This document shows positions 20,739-31,700 of a stretch of DNA of 64,000 nucleotides, piece after piece. This stretch comes from Gyrodactylus bullatarudis (taxonomy: Eukaryota > Platyhelminthes > Monogenea > Gyrodactylidea > Gyrodactylidae). Below the pieces are notes generated by a model, which saw only the letters and a program-made list of their open reading frames with translations, was not told where the DNA came from and ran no database searches. The stretch lies in the NCBI GenBank assembly GCA_012064415.1, contig SSNU01000039.1, positions 82,249 to 146,248 on the forward strand. Direction: 5' to 3'. Within the stretch, counting starts at the first letter, position 1, and each line of letters begins with the position of its first letter. Position numbers and translations under genes: made by a program.

Positions 20739-23700
20739 TCAATTGGCATTGGGAGTATTTGAAGCGGGCAATGAGATAGTTGGAGGTTTTGCTGATGTCG
20801 AAGCAGGATTAGAGATCATACGAAATATTTGAAGGCCATTCTCAATACTTGATGAGATGGCGAGCAGGGAAGGCTGTCCATTCTGAGGTACTTTGGGTAT
20901 GGCTGATTGTGCTTGTAGAGCTGAAGCATTGAGGGCTGTTAAGTTTGAGGAAATCTGTGGTGAAGTTATCGATCCAGTAAGACCAGCAAGGCTGTTCAAG
21001 TCAATGCCTGGCGATAAAAGATTTAAAGCTGAATTCAATCTTAAACAGGCAAGAGGACTCGCAGTTGAAGCCGCTGTCGACGTGATGAAAGGAGAATTTG
21101 TCTGATTAATGGTTGGAGTTCCAGCTAGTTGGCCCAAAAGTCGCAGAGTTGACGGTGTCAGGGATGGGGTTGTATTTGCAAAATTCGACTGGCTCTGCTG
21201 TAGAGTTGTAGTTGAATTTAATATGGGATTTGTTAAATTCTCCAGTTTTGTGCAAACCTCTGGAGAAATCTGTAAGGAATTAGGCCGACTCATGGCCTTA
21301 TTAATTACTGGAGGCTCAGAAATTTTCACTTCAAGCTTCAAATTCTCAGGAACATTTTGGTCACTATCGGCAGACTGAATTTCATCGCCTGCCACTTTCG
21401 GACGTATTTGTTGGCCTAAACCATTGCTGAGATTGTTCTGAGACTTTGACATTGAATCTGGAGTAGTTATTTTAGAAGGGGCCATTGTTATGGTTGGTGC
21501 AGAGTCAAGACGCAAAATCTTTGACAGTGGAGGTAGTTCAGTATCCTTATATGGGGAGTGTGGATTAAGGGTGAGGCTCTTTTGGCATTCTGTCATGTTG
21601 TGAAGTTTAATTTGCTTCTCAAGGCGATTTCTCTCAAACTCCATCATCTTGATTTGTGTTCTCAGGGATTCTCCTGTCTGATAGAGTTGAGTGACTTGAT
21701 TTTGAAGTTCACCAATCTGGTCTTGACGTCTTTGACGACACCGGGCTGCTGCAACTCTGTTTCTTTCACGACGTTTTGCTTTACGAATGGCCTCGTTATC
21801 GAAATTATTCTAAAAAAATTAATGCATTACTTTAAACTTTTCTTCTAGGTTTGAGGTAATTTTAACGATCTGTTCTGAGTAGAATTCAATTAATTCAAAC
21901 TAGAAACTTACATCTTCTGTCGACGTGTTATTTGAGTTATTGGCCTGACTGCTGGATCTGAATAACTTTCGACGTTTATCATTACCCTGCATTGAATCCT
22001 TAGTATCGTCATCTTTGCTAAATGAAACTTCTGATTCATCATCTTCGTCTAGGTCACTTTGGCTCATGTTGTCTGCAGCACAACCACTGGCCGAATCCTT
22101 AACACTGTCTTTCTGGTCATAATTCTTTATTGGCAATGGTTCCATATTCTCAGTATTCTCCGGTTGTTCAAGCTTCAGACGAGGTGCCAAATTTTCAGGA
22201 TTCAACTTCCTCTTGTACGTTGAAGTGGGACTTACTGTGGAAGTTGCTAGGGGAATGTTTGGATTATTCTCTCCTCTTGTTTCAACTAGACATTTACGCT
22301 TTTGACTATCAAGATTTGTATTGACAATCAAGTTGACGCTGGAAGTTCCATCATCTTCCTGCTTTTCGACTTTGTCCTGTAGAGAATGAAAAGAGTATTT
22401 CATCAAAGTTTGCTCATACAAAACTAAAAGGAGTATTGCTTAGCCAATAAGAGTCTCCCATCAATACTTTTGATGTGATATTATAGAAATGATACAGTTG
22501 AAGATTGAATTGCTTTGTTTGTTGCTAACTACACGAGAAAATGATTTCAAAGAGAAGAAATTAACAAATAAAACTAGACTGGTAGATTTGAATTTATATT
22601 TTAGTCAAAAAAGGACTTTGGCAGAAAGGCTTACAAATTTCGAATAATCTGAATTAACTTATACATTGAACAATGCTCTATTTAATAATTATTATAATTT
22701 TTTTTTTTTGTTAGAAAATGATTCTTTATTGAAAAAGGAATAATAATAGAAAAAATCGAAATGAAAGGTAATTTTTGTACAATATATAATAAAATTCTGA
22801 TATCTGGTGGTTTGTAATATATTCAAAATTGAGAAAGTAATCTTGTCTATGAAAATCTTTTAAATTGGCGTTTGCTAAATCTGAAAAATTTTAACGAAAT
22901 CAATCTGGTTTCCATTACTAATGAAGATCAGGATAGAGAAGCGTATAAGAGTAATCAATTTTTGATCTTATATGTCCCATAATAGTTGTTACGGAGTAAA
23001 GGTTATCACAATTAGACAAGTCGTATTTTTCATGGAGGATGTTATAAGTGGGAAGTAGGAAATTATTTTGATAAGAAATGTTTCTTAAATTATAATTATT
23101 ATAGATATTTATGGGTAATCATTCGATAACTTATGCTCGATATAGTATTTTTAAGAGATCAATTTAAATATAGAAATATAGAAAGCAGTAGTAATTTTTT
23201 TCATTTTTCAATTCTATTTTCAACAATCATCCTGAAGCAATTAGGCTGACGATTGTAAATTATTGAAGATCAGAGTTGAAAAGTTTCAGAGAAAAATACC
23301 TATAAATAATGAGGAAAGGGGGTAATTGGAAATACTTTTGATGGCCAAATAAGATGTTCTTTAAAAAATAGCAATAGTACTAAAACTGAGGAATTTAGGT
23401 TCATAGCAAAAACTCCACCCAAAAATATAGGTCATTTTTGAAAGGAGATGACCTCAAACACATGGTTAGATGTAGATGACCTATTCAAAATTCAAGCCAA
23501 GTTTGAGGTGGTGGTGGTGGTGAGGGAGGTATGGGAAATAGTTGAATCATCATGAGTCATAGTTGTGGAAAGTTCTAGGTTAAGGATGAATGAAAGAATA
23601 TGCTTTAACCAAAACAGTAGCTTAAATTAAGGACATTTTGGCACAATTATACAGGGAATTAAGTTATATTTCTAAGAGAAAATGCTCAACAAACCTTCTT

Positions 23701-25995
23701 GGATAATTGCAATGTTTAGAAGTCACAATTTTTTCTACTTTTCCGTTGATATTTAACCTGACGGAGATACACCAAAAACACCCTCTAACAAATAAATTAA
23801 GTATCTAAAATACTTAAAAAATAAAAACAAAAATATATAACCCAAAAGGAGTATCTAATCTGTAAAGAAATATGATAGAGATGGGAAGTTGGTCCAGTGG
23901 TCTAAGCGTTGGACTCAATGCTCATGATCCTGGTCGATTTTCGGCTACGGTATACTGAGGAGTCTCAATAAGGACGAAACGCGTCTATACCTGCCATACA
24001 TGATTGGAATGTTTCTTTACTAACTTATAAATTAGATAAGGGAAGATGTGTTACATCTAATTAGAGATACTAATGGACTTGAGCACTTATGCCTCCTCAC
24101 CAAAAGCACCCTCTGACGGTGATTGTCTTTTCACACCTAAATGTTAGAAATCTACTAATGAGGACAAAACGCAACTATATTTGGCACTTACTTATCCTAT
24201 CTAGATGTGAGAAGACAATCTACGCCAAGTTAGAGATGTACAAAACAATACGAATTTCAAACACTCATTTTATTTTGATTTCAAATTACCAATAGACTCA
24301 AAGCTAAAAGAAAGCAGGCTTTCATTCTTGATAATCAGAAGTTCTCTATTATATTACTATTGGAATTTTAAAATTGGGCTTTCTTTTCAATCAATGAAGC
24401 AAGAAGAATAAAAAATTTGTATTTATTCTGTAGTCAAATTCTTAACAATACAAACCTTTTACACTTTAGACATTTTTTAGAATGCTCAAAAAGGTTTTCT
24501 TCAAAATCTGAGTAAAGTCTGGGACTGTTACGTTTGAAAAAGTTTCTGTCTGCATGTCTTCTTTTGGATTTATTCTCCATTATTTCAAATATATCCATAC
24601 ATTTATCTACATTTAAGATTCTACAAGCAACTAACAAAATACTGATTTTAATCTCTCAATTTGTACTATTAAGAGAAAGATAGTGAATCTATAGATTCAT
24701 GTGTTTGAATAGAAAGAGATGTTGTTTAATCATTCTATACAAGACTTTACCATGTTTACAATCCATTCATTCATTCATTCATTCATAGCAATACAGTACA
24801 AAAGTAAAAAGAAGAACTTTTTTCTCATTGGTTCATTCAAAACTGGGCCAATCAGAAAAGACATTGAATCAGATGAATCAATATTTATGAATTGACCCAC
24901 AAAATATGATTTAGTTCATTCTTCTCTCACTCTAATGTAATTATAATTCATTATGCATAAGTGTGATAATTTAATACAAAACAGAGGGACTAACTAATCA
25001 ATGATTATAATCTAATACTCTTACTCAGTCATGATACACCTTTTTTGGTATCAAAAATTAGGTAATTTCTAGCCAATATACATATATGTATATATAGGGT
25101 GTAAAAACTAATCGAAAATGTGTGTCATTTTATTTGAGAATTAAGAGGAATGCGACGCTAACGTTTAATCAATATTTTTTCTTTATTCCCGACAACTCAC
25201 AAGTCCAGCAACTTCTACAGCAGCTGTAGCTAGAGCATACAAGCTATTAGTACTATCCTTCTGGCTAATCGACTGGATGGGAGTTGTAGCTGTCACCGAT
25301 GAGGCTGGCGATGGTATAACAACATTTTGTATACCAGGGCCTAATCCAATAACTGAGGCCTGTTGGGGGTGGAGTTGTTGCTGTTGTTGTTGAGCTGGCG
25401 CTAAAAGTGAATGTTGTAAACTCTGATCAGGGCAATTATTCGTGAGGACCTTAGTCAATTGATTTTGTTGGGCTTGCTGAAGGAAATTGGCAATTTGATT
25501 AGCTGCAATAACTTGATTTAGGGTTAAACAGTTCTGATTGATTGTTCCTGGACTAATTCCATTCGTATTGACTGTAGATATTGGAGAGGAAATGGCTGGC
25601 GTAGTTAATTGTCCCAGGGTGGTAATTCCTCTAGCCTGGCCAATCGGCTTAAGTTTCGTCAGTGAATTCTGGCTGTTATTATTATTGTTATTATTGGCTG
25701 TGAAGGCGACCAGAATTGTTTGCGCTGCTTGTGATGTCTGAGGTGTTGGTGGTGCTGGATTTGTCGACAGAATCGGTAAATGCAGCATTGGTGATTGAAT
25801 GGGCGTTGATAACTGCTTAATATTTTCCTCTTTGAATGAATCACCAAGAACCTTTTTCAACGTTACCTGCAATGAGCTCATACTGGATGAGCTGAGATTT
25901 TTCAAGACATTCTGCCAGTCATTTTCACTCAAATTCAGCTTATTGACATCAGTGGAGGGATCTGAGCTGTTAGTTGTACCATCCAGGACAGACAT
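20739..25995 (-). CDS. fos: Fos-family bZIP transcription factor (AP-1 subunit), 3 exons, 776 residues
   Basis: Exons on the minus strand are 25995-25201, 22376-21912 and 21809-20739, all joined in phase 0. The start is the first ATG of the long frame. A basic region (KAKRRERNRVAAARCRQRR, about residues 430-448) precedes a zipper with heptad positions Leu455, Leu462, Leu469, Met476 and Leu483 and the closing His490. The RRERN, AAARCR and GESxR pattern and the H-x-x-x-x-CQK end are as in insect Kayak/Fos, so Fos fits better than Jun. Family members dimerise through the zipper with Jun and bind AP-1 sites in the nucleus. The N-terminal 265 residues are Gln/Asn/Ser-rich (NNNNNN, QQQQQ), the middle is acidic (SDLDEDDESEVSFSKDDD), and a Ser/Thr/Pro-rich tail of about 286 residues follows the zipper. 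The long intron (2.8 kb) carries a hammerhead SINE; the second intron is 102 nt. Confidence 0.85.
22670..23880. other. Intronic sequence of the Fos-like gene, no gene seen
   Basis: AT-rich intron sequence. A short GGTGGTGGTGGTGGTG run occurs at about 23507-23522. The phrase ATACACCAAAAACACC near 23769 recurs in part at 34880. Nothing coding is supported. Confidence 0.3.
23883..24290 (+). mobile_element. tRNA-derived SINE with embedded hammerhead ribozyme, in tandem with a decayed second unit
   Basis: The unit begins with a tRNA-like head (GGGAAGTTGGTCCAGTGGTC). It has a good Pol III A box (TGGTCCAGTGG, 23890-23900) and a degraded B box (GGTCGATTTTC, 23932-23942). A hammerhead follows at 23949-23991. 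A second unit starts about 190 bases on: CTACTAATGAGGACAAAACG at 24153-24172 lines up with CTCAATAAGGACGAAACG at 23965-23982, and AGATGTG followed by AGAGATAC/AGAGATGTAC recurs after each. This tRNA head plus ribozyme layout matches the schistosome Sm-alpha type of SINE-like element. The orientation is antisense to the Fos-like gene in whose intron it sits. Confidence 0.75.
23949..23991 (+). ncRNA. Hammerhead ribozyme (type I), complete core
   Basis: Stem I pairs GGTATA (23949-23954) with TATACC (23986-23991), six perfect pairs. The core box CTGAGGA (23955-23961) fits CUGANGA; position 7, here G, is the tolerant one. Stem II pairs GTCT (23962-23965) with GGAC (23972-23975), ending in a G-T wobble, with loop CAATAA. 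GAAA (23976-23979) follows, then a minimal stem III in ACGCGTC, with predicted cleavage after GTC at 23985. Every conserved core position is present. Very short stem III hammerheads of this kind are known from metazoan retroelements. Confidence 0.82.
24434..24637 (-). CDS. Small ORF of unknown nature inside the Fos-like intron
   Basis: A 67-codon minus-strand frame of mostly charged sequence (KSKRRHADRNFFKRNSPRLY, then HSKKCLKCKRF). AATAAA lies about 15 bases after its stop, and a TTTGTTAG acceptor-like site lies just upstream. It could be an alternative terminal exon of the Fos-like gene, a small gene, or chance. There is no family match. Confidence 0.2.
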   Translation of the reverse strand: MLVACRILNVDKCMDIFEIMENKSKRRHADRNFFKRNSPRLYSDFEENLFEHSKKCLKCKRFVLLRI

Positions 25996-27920
25996 ATTTT
26001 TATCAATCTTTCTCCTATGAGTTTCCCTTTAAAGATTCATTCATTTGATCTGGGATAAAATGCCTATGAATTTTCAAGTGTTTTTCATCCTATCAACGTT
26101 TGACTCCATACACACAAAGTATAACAATAAAGGATTTTTTATTCTGAATGAAAAAATAGTAGAAGCAAATGAGAGTGAGAGAGACTAATCTATTTTATGT
26201 TGACTTACTCTTTCTTACTGTATCTTTAACAGTGTGTATGCTTGTATATTGATATTTCGTCATTTTCATTCAGAATATGAATAAAAATACTACTTCTAGT
26301 AATATGCTATATTATGTATTCATAAAAAATATAGAATGATCGATAGATAGACATACAAACACACACACAATATATTATACCTAGTTATGTATGTGTATGA
26401 ATAGATTTGTTTTATTGTAAGCATGTGTGCATAAAACATTGTAAAAGACATTGTAGCCATAAATGATTGAAGTAATGACATACAGGTAAAAAATACAACA
26501 TAACACGAATTAAAATGACTAACAAACGCGTCAGAGAATATTCAATCCACTTTTCAATCTACTATTCTTATTTTTCAGTTCATTCAATACGATCGCAGTA
26601 ATGACATGTTGAGTTAACCAATGAGAATCATCCACCAAGATTAATTACAAATGAAATCTTATTGATCGATCATATGTAAAACTTGGTATACTACAAAATT
26701 TTAATGTGAATAAACATTTTTATGATCTGAACACTGTTATCATTCCTTTAATCATTCATAGGCTATATTTTTTTAATCATAAAATGAAACATGTATGACT
26801 AATTTATTTCTTGATGTAGATTACCTGTCAAAATACTTTTTATGCGATCACATATCTACTCATGAGTAGCTTGAGTAATGAGATTTTAAAATCAATCCGA
26901 TGAATCATACGGATTGTTAGAGATGAAGTATTGCATTTTATCTTTCAAGTTAGAAGTTCTAACTAAACTAAGGTAATGAAAATGTATTTTATTCTCTTTC
27001 AATATAGAAAAAAAACATGAGTATATACATCAGCAGTAATAAGTGATAAGCTACTCGCATTCATTTCAGGAGGGTGGAGTGGTATGTGTGTGTAAATAAT
27101 GAAAGAAGACTCATACTTTCACTATGCAATGTTTAGCTCTAAGGACATGTAATTTCTACATTTTGAAAATTGATTTCTCTCTCTCTTTCAGATGGTGAGT
27201 GAGATGGTAGATCTTCTAGGTGAATGAATAATGCAGATAGACTAAAGAGAAAAAGAGAAAAGAATGACCAATTTTTAAACAATCTTGTTTTTATTACGAG
27301 TAAAGAAATGAGTATCAAGTGAAATAAAAACAAAACTGTCAAAGAAAGCTCTTGAATTGAAAGGGTATCTTCAAGTTGAAGACTTCAACCTAAAGGTAAT
27401 TTTCATTGAAAAAAGCTATAATTTGAGGATAAAAGGTGGAAGATGAAAAAGTGTTATCGAAAAAAGAGCTGATTAAAGATAACTGAGGTTAAATAAAATA
27501 TGAATCAATCGAAAAAGTTTTAGATTTAGATTTCTTGACTAACTTGATAATTTTCACTAGAAATAGTTGCTGAATAAACCCTATGAAGGAGTGAAATATT
27601 GCATAATACATGATAATATAGTAATTGTAATTATGCAAGTTTTCCACTCATCACTCAGAGTAAATGCAAATTCCTCATATTCTAGTACAATTTTGAAATA
27701 TCGCCAGTTGCCATAATTTGTTTGTTGTTAACTTTGATGTAAAATTATGAAATTGTTTTATCAAATCAGTTCTATGAATTCTTTGAAGCTTTTTGGAAAT
27801 TTTTTATCTAGCGTGACAAGACAAACTCTCAGTGAGTGTTCATAAGCATTTTATGATTATTTTATAACCTTTATTAAAATGCATACAAATGTTTCTTCTT
27901 TACTGTAAAATATCCTACTC
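25996..27920. other. Upstream region of the Fos-like gene, no gene seen
   Basis: AT-rich sequence with short simple repeats (ACACACACAC near 26358, CTCTCTCTCT near 27177). It presumably contains the promoter of the minus-strand Fos-like gene. No coding or transposon signal could be supported. Confidence 0.3.
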
Positions 27921-28178
27921 TTAAATGAAACGAACTATATTTAAGATAATCAATCCAGTCATGCTTAGGCATCCGATCAGAAAGATATCCTCTAGCATTA
28001 CTATTACTCGATAATATATCCATACTCCACATATTATTAAACCCAGGACTGGTTTCAAGCATTCTTTCCATTTGAGACGCAGAGCTTTTCTAAGGAATTT
28101 GTTGGTTAAAATCGGTAATGAAAAAACTGAAAGTATTAAACCACAGGTTGATACAACACTCAGAATATCTCTCGTCAT
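27921..28178 (-). CDS. Small hydrophobic protein, 85 residues, perhaps SWEET/MtN3-like half-transporter
   Basis: From ATG at 28178 to the stop at 27921 the frame encodes three hydrophobic segments (about residues 5-25, 42-58 and 62-82). An in-frame TAA lies nine bases upstream of the ATG and AATAAA about 50 bases after the stop, so it looks like a self-contained transcript. The Trp-x-x-Tyr pattern in segment 2 and the spacing of the helices resemble one three-helix bundle of SWEET sugar transporters, but the diagnostic residues (Pro in each helix, Asn in helix 3) are not clear. I would treat it as a small membrane protein of unknown function. It could also be a chance ORF. Confidence 0.35.
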   Translation of the reverse strand: MTRDILSVVSTCGLILSVFSLPILTNKFLRKALRLKWKECLKPVLGLIICGVWIYYRVIVMLEDIFLIGCLSMTGLIILNIVRFI

Positions 28179-28754
28179 TGTAACTTCTTAATTGTAACTT
28201 TCTATTTTAGTTCAAAGAAATTCATTCTAATTTTCTTTACAAATACAATTTATAATTATACTACATTTGATACTTGGTATACGAAAGAAATGATTCTTAA
28301 CATAGTTTCCATATTTCTACATGTAGTTTCTTTGTAATTTTAATGATCGATTTCCACCTTTTGTCTTATATATATTTAAATAATCTATCAATTTTTGAGC
28401 TTCTATTTATCTTGATCAAAATACTCTTTTTCCCAAATTTTTTCTATAAAAAATCTAATATCATCACCTGATTAAGGATCTATTATCTAACTTTTACTGA
28501 AATTGAGTTGATAAAAGGTTTCCTCAAAATCTATGTGATAGATTTTGTCATTTAAACTTATTATGTAATTTTAAATGACTTGAAACAAAGTAACTCAGAT
28601 TTAAAGATCCCATTGATAGTTTTTGCGGTAGGTAATATGTAGAGCAGACTGGTGAATTTTCTCAAAAGTAACTTTTTCTCTAATAATACTATTAATAAGA
28701 CATTTGATATTTTTTTAGTACATTTAAGAATTGAAAATTTTCATTTATTTACGC

Positions 28755-31700
28755 ATGTCTACTCAGGTTATAAGTAACTATGAAGGATTCTAAACTTTAT
28801 TCTTCCAGATTATCAGAGTTTACTGTCTTTCCAAAAACCTTTCGGCATCTTGCCAGGAATCGTTTCATCAGAATTTAGTACACTAGCTGAAATGTGCATT
28901 AATGGACCGTTTAGGAAAAAGCGTGCCCCCAACAAGCATATGGATGGAAATCCTTTCATGCGAGGCATTGTCCTCAAGACCCTGATTAGGAAGCCAAAAA
29001 AGCCTAATAGTGCCAACCGAAGATGTGTCAAAGTGCGTCTTAGCAATGGACGAGAAATTACCGCCTACGTCCCTGGTAAGACTTTATTCTCTTTCATTCT
29101 TGCATGTTTTTTTCAAGTTTTTGAACACTTGTTGAGTAGGAACCTAAAATCTTTAACCATCCTTTTTCCAAAACCTCTTCTTCGGTACTGAGATAGTCAA
29201 GTACCTTCTTCAGTAGATGAGTCGCTTGTAACCTGAACTCTATTCAATTTATCTAAAAACCTTGGTATTGGTCCAGATCTGAAAAACCATTCAAAATTAA
29301 ATGAATTGGTTTCAAGGTGCATTTTTGTGGGTTTTAGAATCTTGGCTTCTACCAGCTAAACATAGCTATCGAGATATTTCAAAATTATTTTGTATCCTTA
29401 TTGTATTCCTGAAATCTAAGCTGTTTTGAAAATCTCATTTTAAAATTACAATCCGCGCCAACAAATTTTGAATGAATGTTACTACGATAATAGTTAAAAT
29501 TTACGTTTTTGAGCAATCTATATGATGGGAATTATTTTCTGAAAATTTTAATGTGTTTTAAAGAATAATGGGCAAATGGGATTTATGGATATTAGAGAGA
29601 AGCAAATTTTTTAACATCCAGATGTGCAAAGCTCATTTTAAAGAAAATTTTTCAACGTAAAAAAAATACCCCAAATCGCAATTTAAAATGCCGATTTTTG
29701 AATTAGCGCCAACTATTCTCAATGAATTTTTCTACTACAAATGATTAAAATATAAATTTTGAACCGTTTGAATGCAATTTTAAAAAGAAATAGGTCCGTA
29801 AGGTATTTTTACTGCATTTATTTTATTCTAGTAAAAAACTCCGATTAATTTAGGATATGTAGAAGATGTTTGGAAAAATGAGATTTTGGGGTTTAAATTT
29901 AAATTTCATAAATGGCATTTTCTAAGTTACATCTAACAGATTCGCATTGCAGCCGAAAAATTGCTCGGAAAAAAAATATTTGACTCGCCCTAATCAATAT
30001 CGAAACGATAAAATTTTTGTACTTAATCTTCTTTTGTGTGTAATAGCGTCGATATTAGCAAATCGCCCGAAAATTTGTTTGGGAAAAAAATTTTTTGTAT
30101 TACCCTAATGTAATTACCCTTTAGTGATCTTTAGGTTATATATTTTGAGGCCCTACTAAGCATTATACACGATTAAATGGAAAATATACTAGCCTTGAAG
30201 AATGAATTCTAAATTTGATTTATTCCTAAAAATATATTCTTGCTATCAATTTTCCAAATTCATTCTCATCAAAAATTGTAAATTTTAAGAACCCGAAAAA
30301 AATACGTGCCCATTTTCCACGAATTTACGCCATTAAAATCATTAAAATTATTTTCAATTATTTTTCTATCTATACCTTTTGCAGATCATTTTGAGAGAAA
30401 GTGTTGAACTAACTGCTAGATAATTTTTTTCATTATAAAGATATACAAAATGGAGTATAAATGTGGTGTAATTACATAGAAGTATGTGTACAACCGTCCA
30501 TTCTGATATATAACTAATTGGTATGACGGATTAATTAACAGTACTGTGACTAAAAAATAAACTCAAATCAAAAAGAAAGTTTATATTTCAATTTGAGAAC
30601 ATTATTTATTCGATTAAATCTTTTTTATTCATTATAGTAGGAAAATATTTTTCAACATGTATGGTACATTGAGAAATTGTAGCTGGGAATATCTGTCTTA
30701 TAGCTTGTTCAGCCCCAATTTCTAAAATTCTCATGTTATATTCATATTTTGGAAGATCACCTCCAGTTCTTGAATAATCGATAATATCTTGTCTTCTCTC
30801 ATTCAAATAGCTTTTTACTTGGCTTTTAAATGAGCTCCAAACCTTTTCAATTGGATTTATTAGGTAGGAATAAGGAGCTAGCCTTAAAATTTTAAAATCC
30901 TCATCAACCAGTCCCTCTTACAATTTGAATGACATGGAGCATTGTCAATTACGAGAGTACAGGGAAAAAGACCATCATTCTGACATTTTTCCTTCAAATA
31001 AATGAGATAATCTTTGAAATCGTCTTTTTTCAAGCTTCCTCTTTTAATTTTGAAGTCAATTAACCTTTGATTTGAAATCACTCCTATACAATGGAGATTC
31101 TGACCTTTGAAGTTTGTGTTAACCACGTTACATTTCTCCCCAATTCTTGATCTTCTCTGAGATCTTGAACAGTATAAATTAAAGTTTGTTTCGTCTTGAT
31201 AAAGGATTATTCTCCCTTCAGCTCTGTGTTCGAATAATATTTCCAAATATTCGAATCTTATCTGTTTATTATCTTCAGTGTTAATATTCATAGGAATACG
31301 TTACATCTTTTTTAATGTGAAGAATTCTCCATTTAGCCAATTTCTTACACTTGAAATTGACAGTGACTCATTAAAATTTCGTTCGTGGTGAAGACAGCAC
31401 TCTTTAAGTGTTGCTGCTGGATTTTCTTCGATAAATTCAATAAGATTCTGAACCTTAACTTGAGTCTTCTTTAAATTATTTACACCTCCCCTTGGTAGAG
31501 GTAAATCATTGTCATTTCGAACCCAACGGTAAGCTGTGGAATAAGGAACATCAGACATCTTAGCATATTCCCTCCAGTTCCCGCCGTTCCTATACAAATC
31601 CTAGCGTAGTAGACAAAATGTACTTAGAAAGTTTGAAAAAATTAGTTTGAAAGCTTTAACCGATCAGAGTGAGTTTAACGTTTGACCTTAAAATTTTACA

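Noticed and set aside
23500..23530. GGTGG run as a regulatory or G-quadruplex element
   Set aside because: It is a simple GGT repeat with only two G per block on this strand; too weak to call.
23883..23960. A functional tRNA gene
   Set aside because: The A box is good, but the B box is one base short and altered, the acceptor ends do not pair, and the sequence runs straight into a ribozyme, so it is a SINE head.
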